DNA from: an uncultured Bacteroidales bacterium
Lineage (GTDB): Bacteria > Bacteroidota > Bacteroidia > Bacteroidales > P3
Assembly (NCBI GenBank): GCA_937901525.1
Contig: CALDHX010000016.1
Coordinates: forward strand, 7,323 to 71,322
Reading direction: 5' to 3'
DNA: 64,000 nucleotides
This document shows, in pieces, positions 26,072 through 35,838 of this stretch. Each line of letters opens with the position of its first letter. Within the stretch, counting starts at the first letter, position 1. The notes under the pieces are model-generated. The model searched no databases, was not told where the DNA came from, and worked only from the letters and a program-made list of their open reading frames with translations. Made by a program: the position numbers and the translations under genes.

Positions 26072-26824
26072 TTATTGTATAATCTTTATCCAATTATCAA
26101 CAATATCTACTTTTATTCCAAAATGTTTTGAGATATTTTCTTGTGTAAGGACTTGTTTGCTTTCTCCTTTTGCTACTAATTCTCCTTGGTTGAGAAGGAT
26201 TACCTCATCGCAATATCGCATTGCAAGGTTTAGGTCGTGAATTATGATTAGGATTGTAGTGTTTGTTTCTTTGTTGATTTGTTTTAGCAATTCCATTATG
26301 TCGAATTGATGACGTATGTCAAGAGATGAAATAGGTTCATCAAGCATTAGAATAGGTGTTTGTTGCGAAAGGGCTCTTGCAATGATTAAGCGTTGAAATT
26401 CTCCTCCGCTTAGGTTTTTTGCGTTCATATCTCTTAGATGCCAAGTGTTTGTTCTTAGCATTGATTGTTTTACTATTTCAAGGTCTTCTTGACTATCGGC
26501 ATATAGTGGTTTTTGATAAGGGATTCTTCCCATTAAGGCTATTTGTAGGGCTGAAAAGTCAAACATTAAATTAGTTTGTTGTGGCACTAAGGCTATTGTT
26601 TGTGCTAATTTTTTTGCAGAGTAGAGGTTTATGTCTTTTTGATTTATGAATACTTTTCCGTTTTTGATTGGATTGATTCTTGAAAGGGCTTTTAATAAGG
26701 TGCTTTTTCCTGAACCATTGTTGCCAAGTATTCCATAAATCTTTCCTTTTTCTATTTGAAAGTTTATGTCTTTTAGGATTTGTTTTTCTCCTATTGTGTA
26801 GTTAAGCCTATTTACTTCTATCAT
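26072..26824 (-). CDS. iron-siderophore/cobalamin-type ABC transporter ATP-binding protein (FecE/BtuD-like)
   Basis: A 250-residue ABC ATPase of the FecE/BtuD group that powers import of ferric siderophores, haem or cobalamin. Walker A GNNGSGKST (about residue 35), Q-loop LVPQQ, signature LSGGEFQR, Walker B ILMLDEPISSLD and switch histidine in IIHDLNLA are all present. Its ATG overlaps the stop of the permease gene by four bases (ATGA), a mark of translational coupling. No binding-protein or TonB-receptor gene is adjacent, so the substrate cannot be assigned. Confidence 0.92.
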   Translation of the reverse strand: MIEVNRLNYTIGEKQILKDINFQIEKGKIYGILGNNGSGKSTLLKALSRINPIKNGKVFINQKDINLYSAKKLAQTIALVPQQTNLMFDFSALQIALMGRIPYQKPLYADSQEDLEIVKQSMLRTNTWHLRDMNAKNLSGGEFQRLIIARALSQQTPILMLDEPISSLDIRHQFDIMELLKQINKETNTTILIIIHDLNLAMRYCDEVILLNQGELVAKGESKQVLTQENISKHFGIKVDIVDNWIKIIQ

Positions 26825-27843
26825 TGATTTAAACGTTTTTTTGCGTTAAACAATAGGTAGATAAAAAATGGTGAGCCTATTAAGGCGGTTATGCTTCCAA
26901 CGGGTATTTCGCTCGGTGGCATAAGTGTGCGAGAAAGTAGGTCGGAAGAGAGCATAAATATCATTCCTCCTAATATGGAAAAAGGAATTAGTTTTCTATT
27001 GTCGGAGCCTATTATTAAGCGTACAATGTGTGGCACAACTAATCCTATGAATCCTATTACTCCACTTTCGCTTACAATGAGTGAAACCATTAGGGTGCAG
27101 ATTAAAAGAATGATTCTTTTTGTTCTTTCTACGTTTACTCCAAGTGTTTTGGCTGTTTGTGTGTCTATTAGCAAGGCATTTAAATCTCTTGCGTGATAGG
27201 TTATACATATTATGCCGATTGCAACTGCAATGCTTACGCCTATTAGTGAGTTGTAGTCTATATTTGAAAGCGAACCCATTGTCCAAAAGACTATTTTCTC
27301 AATTTGTTCTTGATTTAGTATCATTAAAAGTGAGATAAAGGCTGAGGCAAGAAAGTTTATCGAGATTCCTGCAAGTAAAAGGGTTGTTGTGTGTATGCGA
27401 TTGCCGTATGAGGCTATTTTTATTATGATTATTACGCTTAGAAAGGCAAATAGAAAACTCATTCCACTTATTCCAAGAATGAAACTTTCTAATCCAAGTA
27501 CTATTGCAAGGGTTGCTCCAAGCGATGCACCGGAGGAAACTCCAAGAATATAGGGATCGGAAAGTGGATTGCGAAAAATAGATTGAAAAGCAAGCCCACA
27601 AAGTGAAAGTCCTGCACCTGCAAGAGCTGCAAAGAGTGTTCGTGGTATTCTTATGTTGAAAATAATGTAACTAACTCCGGGATTTATTTCGTCAAGGTTT
27701 GAGGAAATAATAGGGGAGAGAAGAACTTTTAAAGAATCACCTACACTTATACTTCCACTTCCTACTATGCAACTAAGAAATATTAAAATAAGGCATAGTA
27801 GTGAAAGAAGTATAAGTGTAAGAGTGTTCTTTTTTGATTTCAC
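26821..27843 (-). CDS. FecCD/BtuC-family ABC transporter permease
   Basis: Inner-membrane permease of 340 residues with about ten hydrophobic segments, partner of the overlapping FecE-like ATPase. Family segments include RIPRTLFAALAGAGLSLCGLAFQSIFRNPLSDPYILGVSSGA-type N-terminal signature (about 66-107) and SGVIGFIGLVVPHIVR near 255. The start codon is GTG at 27843, directly abutting the stop of the SulP gene (27844-27846); no better ATG exists upstream. It may thus be transcribed with the SulP transporter. Confidence 0.92.
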   Translation of the reverse strand: MKSKKNTLTLILLSLLCLILIFLSCIVGSGSISVGDSLKVLLSPIISSNLDEINPGVSYIIFNIRIPRTLFAALAGAGLSLCGLAFQSIFRNPLSDPYILGVSSGASLGATLAIVLGLESFILGISGMSFLFAFLSVIIIIKIASYGNRIHTTTLLLAGISINFLASAFISLLMILNQEQIEKIVFWTMGSLSNIDYNSLIGVSIAVAIGIICITYHARDLNALLIDTQTAKTLGVNVERTKRIILLICTLMVSLIVSESGVIGFIGLVVPHIVRLIIGSDNRKLIPFSILGGMIFMLSSDLLSRTLMPPSEIPVGSITALIGSPFFIYLLFNAKKRLNQ

Positions 27844-29550
27844 TTATTCTGTTTTATTGTTTGTTAGTTCGTTTGCTTTATCAAGTGCTTTTGATATGTG
27901 GTCAAATATGTATTCTTTTCCAAGATAATCGGCAAATCCACTCTTGTCTAATACTTTGTAAACCTCTTCTGTTACACCTGAAAGTATGATTTGTATTTTT
28001 TCGCTCTTGCTCTTATCGCATAGGCTTCTAAGGTTCTTCAATCCTGTTGAGTCTATAAAAGGTACTTTACGCATTCTTATGATACGAACAGTTGGTTTAT
28101 TCTTTTTAGAACGTGTACCTACTTCATCGAATTTGTTTGCTACTCCAAAGAAGAATGGTCCATCGATTTCGTAGATTTGTACTTGTTTATTTACTTTTTC
28201 ATATACGCTTTCACTTTCTGAGTCTTCTGTTCTTTGTAGTTCGTCTTCAATTACCTTGATAGAAGATGTTTCCATTACTCGTTTAATGAATAATACAAAG
28301 GCAATTAATAAACCTACTTCTATTGCAATTGTAAGGTCGAAGATAACTGTTAAGAAAAATGTTGTAAGAAGTACTACTACATCACTCTTAGGGTTTTTAA
28401 ATATTGCTTTAAATGAACGCCATTCACTCATATTGTATGCTACTACAACCAAGATTCCTGCAAGGCATGCAAAAGGTATGTTTGCTGCAAGTGGCATTAA
28501 GAATAAGTAAATCAATAATAGGAATATTGCGTGAACAACACCTGCAATAGGGGTACGGCCTCCGTTGTTTATGTTTGCCATTGTACGTGCTATTGCTCCG
28601 GTTGCAGGAATTCCTCCAAAGAGTGGCGATACAAAGTTTGCAATTCCTTGTCCTATCAACTCAGTGTTTGAATGGTGTTTTTTTCCTGTTGCACCATCGG
28701 CTACCATTGCTGATAAAAGACTCTCAATTGCACAAAGTATTGCTATTGTAAAGGCTGGTGAGATTAGTCCTTTTATGCTTTCTATTGTGATTGCAGGAAC
28801 CTCTGGCTTTGGAAGGGCTGCTCCACCGCTTAATTCAGGATAAACACTTCCTATTGTAGGAATAACGATTCCATAGTTTTTAAGAATGATTGTTGCTATT
28901 GTACATACTATAATGGCAATCAAAGAACCTGGAATTACTTTTGTTACTTTGCTCCATAGGAAAGAGATTGCAACAGTAAAGATTGCCATTATTGTAACTA
29001 TTGGATTGATTGAATCGAAGTTTTGGAAATAACATATCCATTTTTCAATAAAGTTTGCTGGGACTTCGCCTGCTATTTCCAATCCAAAGAAGTCTTTTAT
29101 TTGTGTTGAGAAGATTGTTAATGCAATACCTGAGGTAAATCCTACGATAATAGGGTATGGCATAAACTTAATTATGTCTCCAAACTTCAATATACCCATT
29201 AAAATTAGTAAAACGCCCGCTATGCAAGTTGCAATTGCTAATCCACTTGTGCCATATTCAGCTATAATTCCTGCAATAATGACAATGAAGGCTCCTGTCG
29301 GACCTCCAATTTGCACATGTGAGCCTCCAAAGATTGATATTAAGACTCCGGCAATTATTGCTGTGATTAGACCTTGTTGAGGACTTACTCCCGATGCTAT
29401 ACCGAATGCAATTGCTAAGGGAATTGCAACAACTCCGACAATTATACCTGCTGTTAGGTCTTTGATAAATAGTTCTTTTGAGTAGTTTCTTGTTTTTATT
29501 AACTCAAAGAACTTTGGTCGAAAAATTTCATCAAGATTCAATTTTTTCAT
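27844..29550 (-). CDS. SulP-family anion transporter with STAS domain
   Basis: A 568-residue inner-membrane transporter of the SLC26/SulP family, usually carrying sulfate, bicarbonate or other anions, sometimes with sodium or proton coupling. The N-terminal KELFIKDLTAGIIVGVVAIPLAIAFG region and QGLITAII segment are typical, followed by about 10-14 membrane segments to residue 410, then a cytoplasmic STAS domain (about 435-560; VRIIRMRKVPFIDSTGLKNL). The exact anion is not determined. The space upstream to the serine dehydratase gene is wholly occupied by 21-bp array E, and no promoter element is seen there. Confidence 0.93.
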   Translation of the reverse strand: MKKLNLDEIFRPKFFELIKTRNYSKELFIKDLTAGIIVGVVAIPLAIAFGIASGVSPQQGLITAIIAGVLISIFGGSHVQIGGPTGAFIVIIAGIIAEYGTSGLAIATCIAGVLLILMGILKFGDIIKFMPYPIIVGFTSGIALTIFSTQIKDFFGLEIAGEVPANFIEKWICYFQNFDSINPIVTIMAIFTVAISFLWSKVTKVIPGSLIAIIVCTIATIILKNYGIVIPTIGSVYPELSGGAALPKPEVPAITIESIKGLISPAFTIAILCAIESLLSAMVADGATGKKHHSNTELIGQGIANFVSPLFGGIPATGAIARTMANINNGGRTPIAGVVHAIFLLLIYLFLMPLAANIPFACLAGILVVVAYNMSEWRSFKAIFKNPKSDVVVLLTTFFLTVIFDLTIAIEVGLLIAFVLFIKRVMETSSIKVIEDELQRTEDSESESVYEKVNKQVQIYEIDGPFFFGVANKFDEVGTRSKKNKPTVRIIRMRKVPFIDSTGLKNLRSLCDKSKSEKIQIILSGVTEEVYKVLDKSGFADYLGKEYIFDHISKALDKANELTNNKTE

Positions 29551-29551
29551 T

Positions 29552-29662
29552 CTTTGTTTTTTTTAAATTTTTCTATGCTTTTTTATTTTTTTTTCTTTAC
29601 TTTTTTTGATTTTTTCTTTACTTTTTTTGATTTTTTCTTTGCTTTTTTTCTAAAAATCAAGA
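29552..29662. repeat. 21-bp-phased AT-rich array E
   Basis: Anchors CTTTG 29552, CTATG 29573, CTTTAC 29595, CTTTAC 29616, CTTTGC 29637 and CAAGAG 29658 are spaced 21, 22, 21, 21 and 21 bp with T-rich runs between. It fills the whole gap between the sulP start codon and the end of the serine dehydratase gene. Best example of the family in the window. Confidence 0.85.
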
Positions 29663-29663
29663 G

Positions 29664-30878
29664 TTATATTCTACAAAAGTTTTTTCCTACTACGGCTAAT
29701 CCTCCTTCGGCAGTTTCTTTGTAAAGAGATGGTAGGTCTTTTCCTGTTTGTTTCATTGTTTCTACTACTTTGTCAAATGAAATCACGTGATTGCCATCGG
29801 ACATCATTGCATAAAGATTAGCATCTAAGGCTCTAAGTGCAGCGAAGGCATTTCTTTCAATGCAAGGTACTTGAACCAATCCACAAACAGGGTCGCATGT
29901 TAATCCAAGGTGATGTTCAAGTCCTATTTCTGCTGCATATTCTATTTGTTGTGGTGTACCTCCAAAGAGTTGATTAGCTGCTGCGGCTGCCATTGAACAA
30001 GCTGAGCCGACTTCTCCTTGACAACCTACTTCTGCTCCTGAGATTGAGGCATTGTATTTTATTACATTGCCAATCAATCCTGCGGTTGCTATTGAGCGAA
30101 TTATTTGTTTGTCTGTAAATTCGTGTTCTGTGTTAAGGTGATATAAAACTGCGGGTACTATTCCACAAGAACCACATGTTGGGGCTGTAACTATTTTTCC
30201 TCCACTTGCGTTTTGTTCCGATACTGCTAAGGCGTAGGCTTGTACTAAGCATCTTCCTTTAAGTGAAGGCTTGTAACTTCTTGCTTTTGTGTAATAAGAC
30301 ATTGCTTTTCTTCTCAAACGCAATCCCCCTGGCAATACTCCTTCTTCGTTTAGTCCGTCTTCAACGGATTTTTTCATTACTTGCAAGACTTCTGATAAAT
30401 AATCCCAAATGTCATTGCTTTCAAATTCTTGGACATATTCCCAAAAAGTCAAGCCGTTTTCATCTATGTATTGAAGGATTTCTGTTAGGTTGTGATGAGG
30501 ATAGACTTCTTTTATTTCTAATCCTAAGTTTGAATCTTCTTCTATTACTTTTCCTCCTCCGATGCTATACATTGTTCTTTTTTGTAGTAGATTTCCGTTT
30601 TCATCAAAGGATTCAAACATCATAGCATTTGGGTGAAGGTCTAAAAAAATATCGCTTTTCCAATGTATTTTTGTTCTTTCTCTTCCTAATACATCTAATA
30701 TTGCTTGATCTGTTAAGTGTCCTTTTCCGGTTGCTGCTAAGGAACCATAAAGTGTTATTTCAAAATGCTTTGCTTCAATATTATCTTTTAAAAATAATTC
30801 AGAGGCTTTTCTTGGTCCCATAGTATGTGAACTCGAAGGGCCATAGCCGATTCTAAATATTTCTCTTATACTTTCCAT
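29664..30878 (-). CDS. sdaA: L-serine ammonia-lyase (iron-sulfur L-serine dehydratase)
   Basis: Converts L-serine to pyruvate and ammonia; a single-chain 404-residue enzyme that joins the beta and alpha regions. The N-terminal IGYGPSSSHTMGPRKA motif, the TAPTCGSCGIVPAVL motif, SGAEVGCQGEVGSACSM and the CDPVCGLVQVPCIERNA segment supply the cysteines for the oxygen-sensitive 4Fe-4S cluster, which fits an anaerobe. Length and motifs match the family. A TAATTTTG promoter element (30904-30911) lies 25 bp upstream, opposite the alaS promoter. Confidence 0.95.
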   Translation of the reverse strand: MESIREIFRIGYGPSSSHTMGPRKASELFLKDNIEAKHFEITLYGSLAATGKGHLTDQAILDVLGRERTKIHWKSDIFLDLHPNAMMFESFDENGNLLQKRTMYSIGGGKVIEEDSNLGLEIKEVYPHHNLTEILQYIDENGLTFWEYVQEFESNDIWDYLSEVLQVMKKSVEDGLNEEGVLPGGLRLRRKAMSYYTKARSYKPSLKGRCLVQAYALAVSEQNASGGKIVTAPTCGSCGIVPAVLYHLNTEHEFTDKQIIRSIATAGLIGNVIKYNASISGAEVGCQGEVGSACSMAAAAANQLFGGTPQQIEYAAEIGLEHHLGLTCDPVCGLVQVPCIERNAFAALRALDANLYAMMSDGNHVISFDKVVETMKQTGKDLPSLYKETAEGGLAVVGKNFCRI

Positions 30879-30901
30879 AGTATTTTTTTAGTATTTCAGC
30901 C

Positions 30902-30933
30902 TGCAAAATTACAAAATATTTCGTATCTTTGCA
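30902..30933. promoter_or_regulatory. divergent promoter region sdaA/alaS
   Basis: Minus-strand TAATTTTG (30904-30911) faces plus-strand TATCTTTG (30924-30931), so the two -7 elements form an inverted pair, TGCAAA...TTTGCA. Neither has a canonical -33 TTTG at 19-21 bp. Binding of polymerase to one should exclude the other. Confidence 0.6.
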
Positions 30934-30964
30934 CGTTTTAATAATCTTTTAATATTATAGAATT

Positions 30965-33577
30965 ATGACATCTTATGAGATAAGAAAGACCTTTCTTGAT
31001 TTTTTTGCGTCAAAAGGTCATACAATAGTTGCTTCTTCACCTATAACAGTGAAAAACGATCCTACATTATTATTTACTAATGCGGGAATGAATCAATTTA
31101 AGGATATATTCTTGGGAAATGTTACAAAACCTTATCCTTCGGCAGCAGATTCTCAAAAATGTTTGAGAGTAAGTGGTAAACATAATGATTTGGAAGAAGT
31201 AGGACACGATACTTATCATCATACTATGTTTGAAATGTTGGGTAATTGGTCTTTTGGCGATTACTTTAAAAAAGATGCAATAGCATACGCTTGGGAACTT
31301 CTTACAAAGGTTTATGCAATAGATAAAGATAGGATATATGTAACCGTTTTTGGAGGAGATGATAAAGACGGATTGAAGGCAGATAATGAAGCTTATGATT
31401 ATTGGAAAGAATGGATTGCAGAGGATAGAATAATATTTGGAAGTAAAAAGGATAATTTTTGGGAAATGGGTGAAACAGGACCTTGTGGAGGGTGTTCTGA
31501 AATTCATGTTGATTTAAGAGATGATGAAGATAGAAAGAAAATAGATGGCAAAGATTTAGTAAATAAAGATAATCCATTGGTTATTGAAATTTGGAACCTT
31601 GTATTTATGGAATTTAATCGTATGGCTGATGGAAGTCTTGTGCCATTGAAAGAAAAGAATATTGATACAGGTATGGGATTTGAACGTCTTTGTATGGTTT
31701 TACAAGGCAAAAAGTCAAATTACGATACTGACGTTTTCCAACCAATGATTCAATTCTTAGCAAAGCAGGCAAAGGTTGTGTATTCTGAAAATAAGGAAAA
31801 AGATGTTGCAATGAGAGTTTGTGCAGACCATATTAGAGCAATATCTTTTGCAATAGCAGACGGACAACTTCCTTCTAATGCAAAGGCTGGTTATGTTATT
31901 AGAAGAATACTTCGTAGAGCAGTGAGATATGGATATACTTTCCTTAATTTTACAGAACCTTTCTTATATAAATTGGTAGATGTGTTGGTAAAACAAATGG
32001 GAGAACAATATCCTGAAATAAAACAACAACAAGCCTTAATAGAAAAAATAGTAAAAGAGGAAGAACAATCATTTTTGCGTACACTTTCAAACGGTATTAT
32101 GAAGTTTGAAAAGTATGTTTCTCAAAGACAAGATAAAATAATTGATGGAGATTTTGCTTTTGAATTGTTTGATACTTACGGATTCCCTATTGACTTGACA
32201 GAACTTATGGCAAGTGAAAAAGGATATAAAGTAGATATGCAAGGATTTGAAAAAAATCTTGCAGCACAAAAAGAACGTTCTAAAAATGCAGCAAAAAGTT
32301 CAGCAGAAGATTGGGTAATGGTTAGAGATTTTGAAGGATTGGGAGAATTTCTTGGATATGACACTTGTAAGGCTTCTGCAAACTTATTAAGATACCGTAA
32401 AGTAAGTACAAAAACAGCAACAAATTATCAATTGGTATTTGATCAAACTCCATTCTATGCAGAAATGGGAGGACAAGTAGGTGATAGTGGATACATAACA
32501 AATGGAGAAGAAAAAATAGAAATAATAGATACACAAAAAGAAAACAAACTTACATTACATATAGTTAAGAAATTGCCTGAGAATTTAGAAGCAGAATTTG
32601 AACTTGTAGTTAATCAAAACAAAAGAAGAGCAATAGAGGCTAATCACACTGCAACTCACTTGTTACATTATGCTTTAAGAAAGGTTTTAGGCTCACACGT
32701 AGAACAAAAAGGTTCGTATGTCAATGATCAAAGACTTCGTTTTGACTTTTCACATCCAAGTAAACTTTCATCAGAAGAGTTGCGTCAAGTAGAAAAACTT
32801 GTGAACTCTATGATAAGAGAAGATTATCACATAGAAGATTTTCGTGAAATAGACATAAAACAAGCTCAAGAAATGGGAGCAATGGCTTTATTTGGTGAAA
32901 AGTATGGAGATAAGGTTCGTTGCGTAAGATTTGGTGAAAGTATTGAGCTTTGTGGAGGAACACATGCAAGTTCAACAGGACGAATTGGAATGATTAGCAT
33001 AGTAAACGAAACAGCCGTTGCAGCAGGTGTAAGAAGAATAGAAGCCGTTACAGGAGAGGTTTGCGAAGAACATTTAAATAAAATAGAAGATACACTAAAA
33101 GAAGTACAATCATTATTTGCTGCAAGTCCAAATATAGTAAACACTATCAAAAAACTAATAGAAGATAATAATCAATTAAAATCGGAATTAGACGCTTTCC
33201 AAAAAGAAAAAATATCTTCATTATATGATAGCCTACAATCGCAAATAAAAGCCGAAAACGAAGTAGATGTTTTGTCATTAAATACATCTAATCTTCCAGC
33301 AGATGGAGTGAAAGATTTAGCATTTCGTTTCAGAGCGAGCAATCCAAGAATATGTTTCATAGGATATGGAGAAAGTGAAGGAAAAGTTAATCTAACACTT
33401 ATGCTTGGAGAAGAAATAGTAGAAAAAGGTAAAGATGCTTCAAAAATAATCAGAGAAGTATCTAAGGAAATCAAAGGTGGTGGAGGTGGACAAAAACACT
33501 TCGCAACAGCAGGTGGTAAAGACGCTTCTGGATTAGAAAAAGCAGTAGGACTAATCAAGGAAATAATATTAGCATAA
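30965..33577 (+). CDS. alaS: alanyl-tRNA synthetase
   Basis: Charges tRNA-Ala with alanine; 870 residues, full length. The class II core starts at YEIRKTFLDFFASKGH with LLFTNAGMNQFKDIFLG and the MFEMLGNWSFGDYFK motif. The editing domain has the zinc-binding HTATH and CGGTHASSTG motifs (His and Cys ligands), and the C-Ala domain ends with the glycine-rich GGGGGQ segment. It heads a plus-strand group with typA 25 bp downstream. Confidence 0.97.
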   Translation: MTSYEIRKTFLDFFASKGHTIVASSPITVKNDPTLLFTNAGMNQFKDIFLGNVTKPYPSAADSQKCLRVSGKHNDLEEVGHDTYHHTMFEMLGNWSFGDYFKKDAIAYAWELLTKVYAIDKDRIYVTVFGGDDKDGLKADNEAYDYWKEWIAEDRIIFGSKKDNFWEMGETGPCGGCSEIHVDLRDDEDRKKIDGKDLVNKDNPLVIEIWNLVFMEFNRMADGSLVPLKEKNIDTGMGFERLCMVLQGKKSNYDTDVFQPMIQFLAKQAKVVYSENKEKDVAMRVCADHIRAISFAIADGQLPSNAKAGYVIRRILRRAVRYGYTFLNFTEPFLYKLVDVLVKQMGEQYPEIKQQQALIEKIVKEEEQSFLRTLSNGIMKFEKYVSQRQDKIIDGDFAFELFDTYGFPIDLTELMASEKGYKVDMQGFEKNLAAQKERSKNAAKSSAEDWVMVRDFEGLGEFLGYDTCKASANLLRYRKVSTKTATNYQLVFDQTPFYAEMGGQVGDSGYITNGEEKIEIIDTQKENKLTLHIVKKLPENLEAEFELVVNQNKRRAIEANHTATHLLHYALRKVLGSHVEQKGSYVNDQRLRFDFSHPSKLSSEELRQVEKLVNSMIREDYHIEDFREIDIKQAQEMGAMALFGEKYGDKVRCVRFGESIELCGGTHASSTGRIGMISIVNETAVAAGVRRIEAVTGEVCEEHLNKIEDTLKEVQSLFAASPNIVNTIKKLIEDNNQLKSELDAFQKEKISSLYDSLQSQIKAENEVDVLSLNTSNLPADGVKDLAFRFRASNPRICFIGYGESEGKVNLTLMLGEEIVEKGKDASKIIREVSKEIKGGGGGQKHFATAGGKDASGLEKAVGLIKEIILA

Positions 33578-33602
33578 TAATTATTGTAATTTTTAAACAA
33601 CG

Positions 33603-35417
33603 ATGCAAAATATAAGAAACGTAGCAATTATAGCCCATGTTGACCATGGAAAGACAACGCTTGTTGATAGAATGCTTCATCAAGCGAAATTATTTAGAGA
33701 AAACCAAGAAACAAAAGATTTAATCTTAGATAATAACGACTTAGAGCGTGAAAGAGGAATTACAATTCTTTCAAAGAATGTTTCTATTCGTTATAAGGAT
33801 TTTAAAATAAATATAATCGATACTCCGGGCCACAGCGATTTTGGTGGAGAAGTAGAAAGAGTGTTGAATATGGCAGACGGAGTGTTGTTGGTTGTTGATG
33901 CTTTTGAAGGACCGATGCCACAAACACGTTTCGTTCTTCAAAAAGCAATTGAATTAAACCTTAAACCAATAGTTGTTATCAATAAGGTAGATAAGCCAAA
34001 TTGTAATCCAATTGAAACACAAGAGAAAGTATTTGACTTAATGTTTAACCTTGGAGCAACAGAAGAACAATTGGATTTCCCAACCGTTTATGGTTCATCA
34101 AAACAAGGTTGGATGAGTGAAGATTGGCAAAAACCAACAGAAGATGTTTCTTATCTTTTGGATCAAATCATAGAACATATTCCAGCATATAAAACCACAG
34201 AGGGAACAACTCAACTAATGATTTCCTCACTCGACTTTTCTTCATACGTAGGTCGTATTGCAGTTGGAAGATTACATAGAGGAACTCTTATAGCAGGTCA
34301 AGATGTAACCTTAGCAAAAGCAAATGGAGAAACGTTACGTTCAAAAATTAAAGAACTATATGTTTTTGAAGGCTTAGCAAAAGAAAAAATCAAATCAGAA
34401 GTACACGCAGGAGAAATATGTGCAATATTAGGATTAGAAAACTTTGATATTGGAGATACGGTTTGTGATGCAGAAAATCCAGAACCATTAAAACCAATAA
34501 AAGTTGATGACCCTACAATGAGTATGCTTTTCACTATCAATAATTCTCCTTTCTATGGAAAAGACGGAAAGTTTGTTACCTCACGCCATTTAAGAGAAAG
34601 ACTTTACGCAGAATTAGAAAAAAACCTTGCAATGCGTATTGAAGAAACAGATTCACCAGATTCATTGATAGTTTACGGAAGAGGTATTCTGCATCTTTCA
34701 ATTCTTATTGAAACAATGCGTAGAGAAGGATACGAACTTCAAGTAGGACAACCAAAAGTAATAATAAAAGAAATAGATGGCGTAAAATGTGAACCTGTTG
34801 AACAACTAACGATTGTTGTGCCAGACGCTTTTGCAGGAAAAGTAATAGAATTGGTAACAATGCGTAAGGGGGAAATCGATTCAATAGAACCACAAGGCGA
34901 CAGAACACACTTAGAATTTACAATACCTTCAAGAGGAATCATAGGATTGAGAAATAATGTGCTTACAGTTTCAGAAGGAGAAGCAATAATGGCACATAGA
35001 TTAAAAGGATATGAACCTTGGAAAGGAGAAATCGGAGGAAGAAGAATGGGAGCCTTGATTGCAAAAGAAACAGGTCCAGCAATAGAATACTCAATCAATA
35101 AATTACAAGACAGAGGACGTTTCTTTGTTTCACCGGGCGAAGAAGTTTATACAGGAATGGTAGTTGGAGAAGGAATCCGTCCTGATGACATAGTTGTAAA
35201 TCTAACAATCACAAAGAAACTTTCAAATATGCGTTCAGCAGGAGCAGATGAAAAAGTAAGCATTGCACCGGCTACAAAATTCTCCTTAGAAGAATCAATG
35301 GAATACATAGGAGAAGACGAATACTTAGAAATTACACCAAATCATTTACGTATAAGAAAAATACTTCTTGATGAAGTAGCAAGAAAAAGAGCAGCAAACG
35401 CAGCTCAAAAAGAATAA
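33603..35417 (+). CDS. typA: translational GTPase TypA/BipA
   Basis: Ribosome-binding GTPase of the EF-G-like class, 604 residues, linked to 50S assembly and stress growth. G1 [11 protein letters not shown] (about 10-20), the switch I/G2 segment [12 protein letters not shown]3 [16 protein letters not shown]4 NKVDKP are all seen, followed by domains II, III, V and the BipA-specific C-terminus with RGIIGLRNN and [12 protein letters not shown]. It starts 25 bp after alaS and ends directly before the RNase P RNA gene. Confidence 0.97.
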   Translation: MQNIRNVAIIAHVDHGKTTLVDRMLHQAKLFRENQETKDLILDNNDLERERGITILSKNVSIRYKDFKINIIDTPGHSDFGGEVERVLNMADGVLLVVDAFEGPMPQTRFVLQKAIELNLKPIVVINKVDKPNCNPIETQEKVFDLMFNLGATEEQLDFPTVYGSSKQGWMSEDWQKPTEDVSYLLDQIIEHIPAYKTTEGTTQLMISSLDFSSYVGRIAVGRLHRGTLIAGQDVTLAKANGETLRSKIKELYVFEGLAKEKIKSEVHAGEICAILGLENFDIGDTVCDAENPEPLKPIKVDDPTMSMLFTINNSPFYGKDGKFVTSRHLRERLYAELEKNLAMRIEETDSPDSLIVYGRGILHLSILIETMRREGYELQVGQPKVIIKEIDGVKCEPVEQLTIVVPDAFAGKVIELVTMRKGEIDSIEPQGDRTHLEFTIPSRGIIGLRNNVLTVSEGEAIMAHRLKGYEPWKGEIGGRRMGALIAKETGPAIEYSINKLQDRGRFFVSPGEEVYTGMVVGEGIRPDDIVVNLTITKKLSNMRSAGADEKVSIAPATKFSLEESMEYIGEDEYLEITPNHLRIRKILLDEVARKRAANAAQKE

Positions 35418-35424
35418 AAAGAAA

Positions 35425-35778
35425 GATAAGTGCGGCATTGTTCTATCGCTGGAAGTAAAACTTCGAGAGGAAAGTCCGAGCAACACAGAGCATCATACTA
35501 CCTAACGGGTAGGCAAGTTGAAGAAACTTGACAGCAAGTGCCACAGAAAATAACCGCCTTGCAAAAGGTAAGGGTGAAAATGTGAGGTAAGAGCTCACGG
35601 TTTGATTTAGTGATAAGTCAAATGGGTAAACCTTATGAGTTGAAAGACCAAGTATATCGGAAAATAGGGGCTGCTCGTCCTTTCCGAGGGGTAGGTCGTT
35701 AGAGACTTATCGTGAGATAAGTAGTAGATTAATGATAGAACTCGACAGAACTCGGCTTATAGATGTCGCACTTTCTTT
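35425..35778 (+). ncRNA. rnpB: RNase P RNA (class A)
   Basis: Catalytic RNA of RNase P, which removes 5' leaders of pre-tRNAs. Helix P1 is formed by AAGTGCGGCAT (35428-35438) with ATGTCGCACTT (35763-35773). The universal CR-I GAGGAAAGTCCGAGC is at 35467-35481; ACAGAAAATAACCGCC and the GGTAAGGGTGAAA..GTGAGGTAAGAGCTCAC blocks of the core follow, and the conserved AGAACTCGGCTTATAG-like 3' segment precedes P1. A run of T closes it. End positions are estimated from P1 and could be off by a few bases. It follows typA by about 8 bp. Confidence 0.95.
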
Positions 35779-35838
35779 TTTTTTATCAAAAAATCGCAAA
35801 AGAAAAACAAAATTCCTTTAAATAGTGTCATAGAGTTG

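Noticed and set aside
27299..27601. Cys/Trp/Ser-rich 100-residue frame inside the permease gene
   Set aside because: Alternative minus-strand frame of the FecCD permease coding region; no independent start signal.
29552..29662. Array E as a terminator
   Set aside because: No stem-loop; it is T-rich on the plus strand, while both neighbouring genes are on the minus strand.
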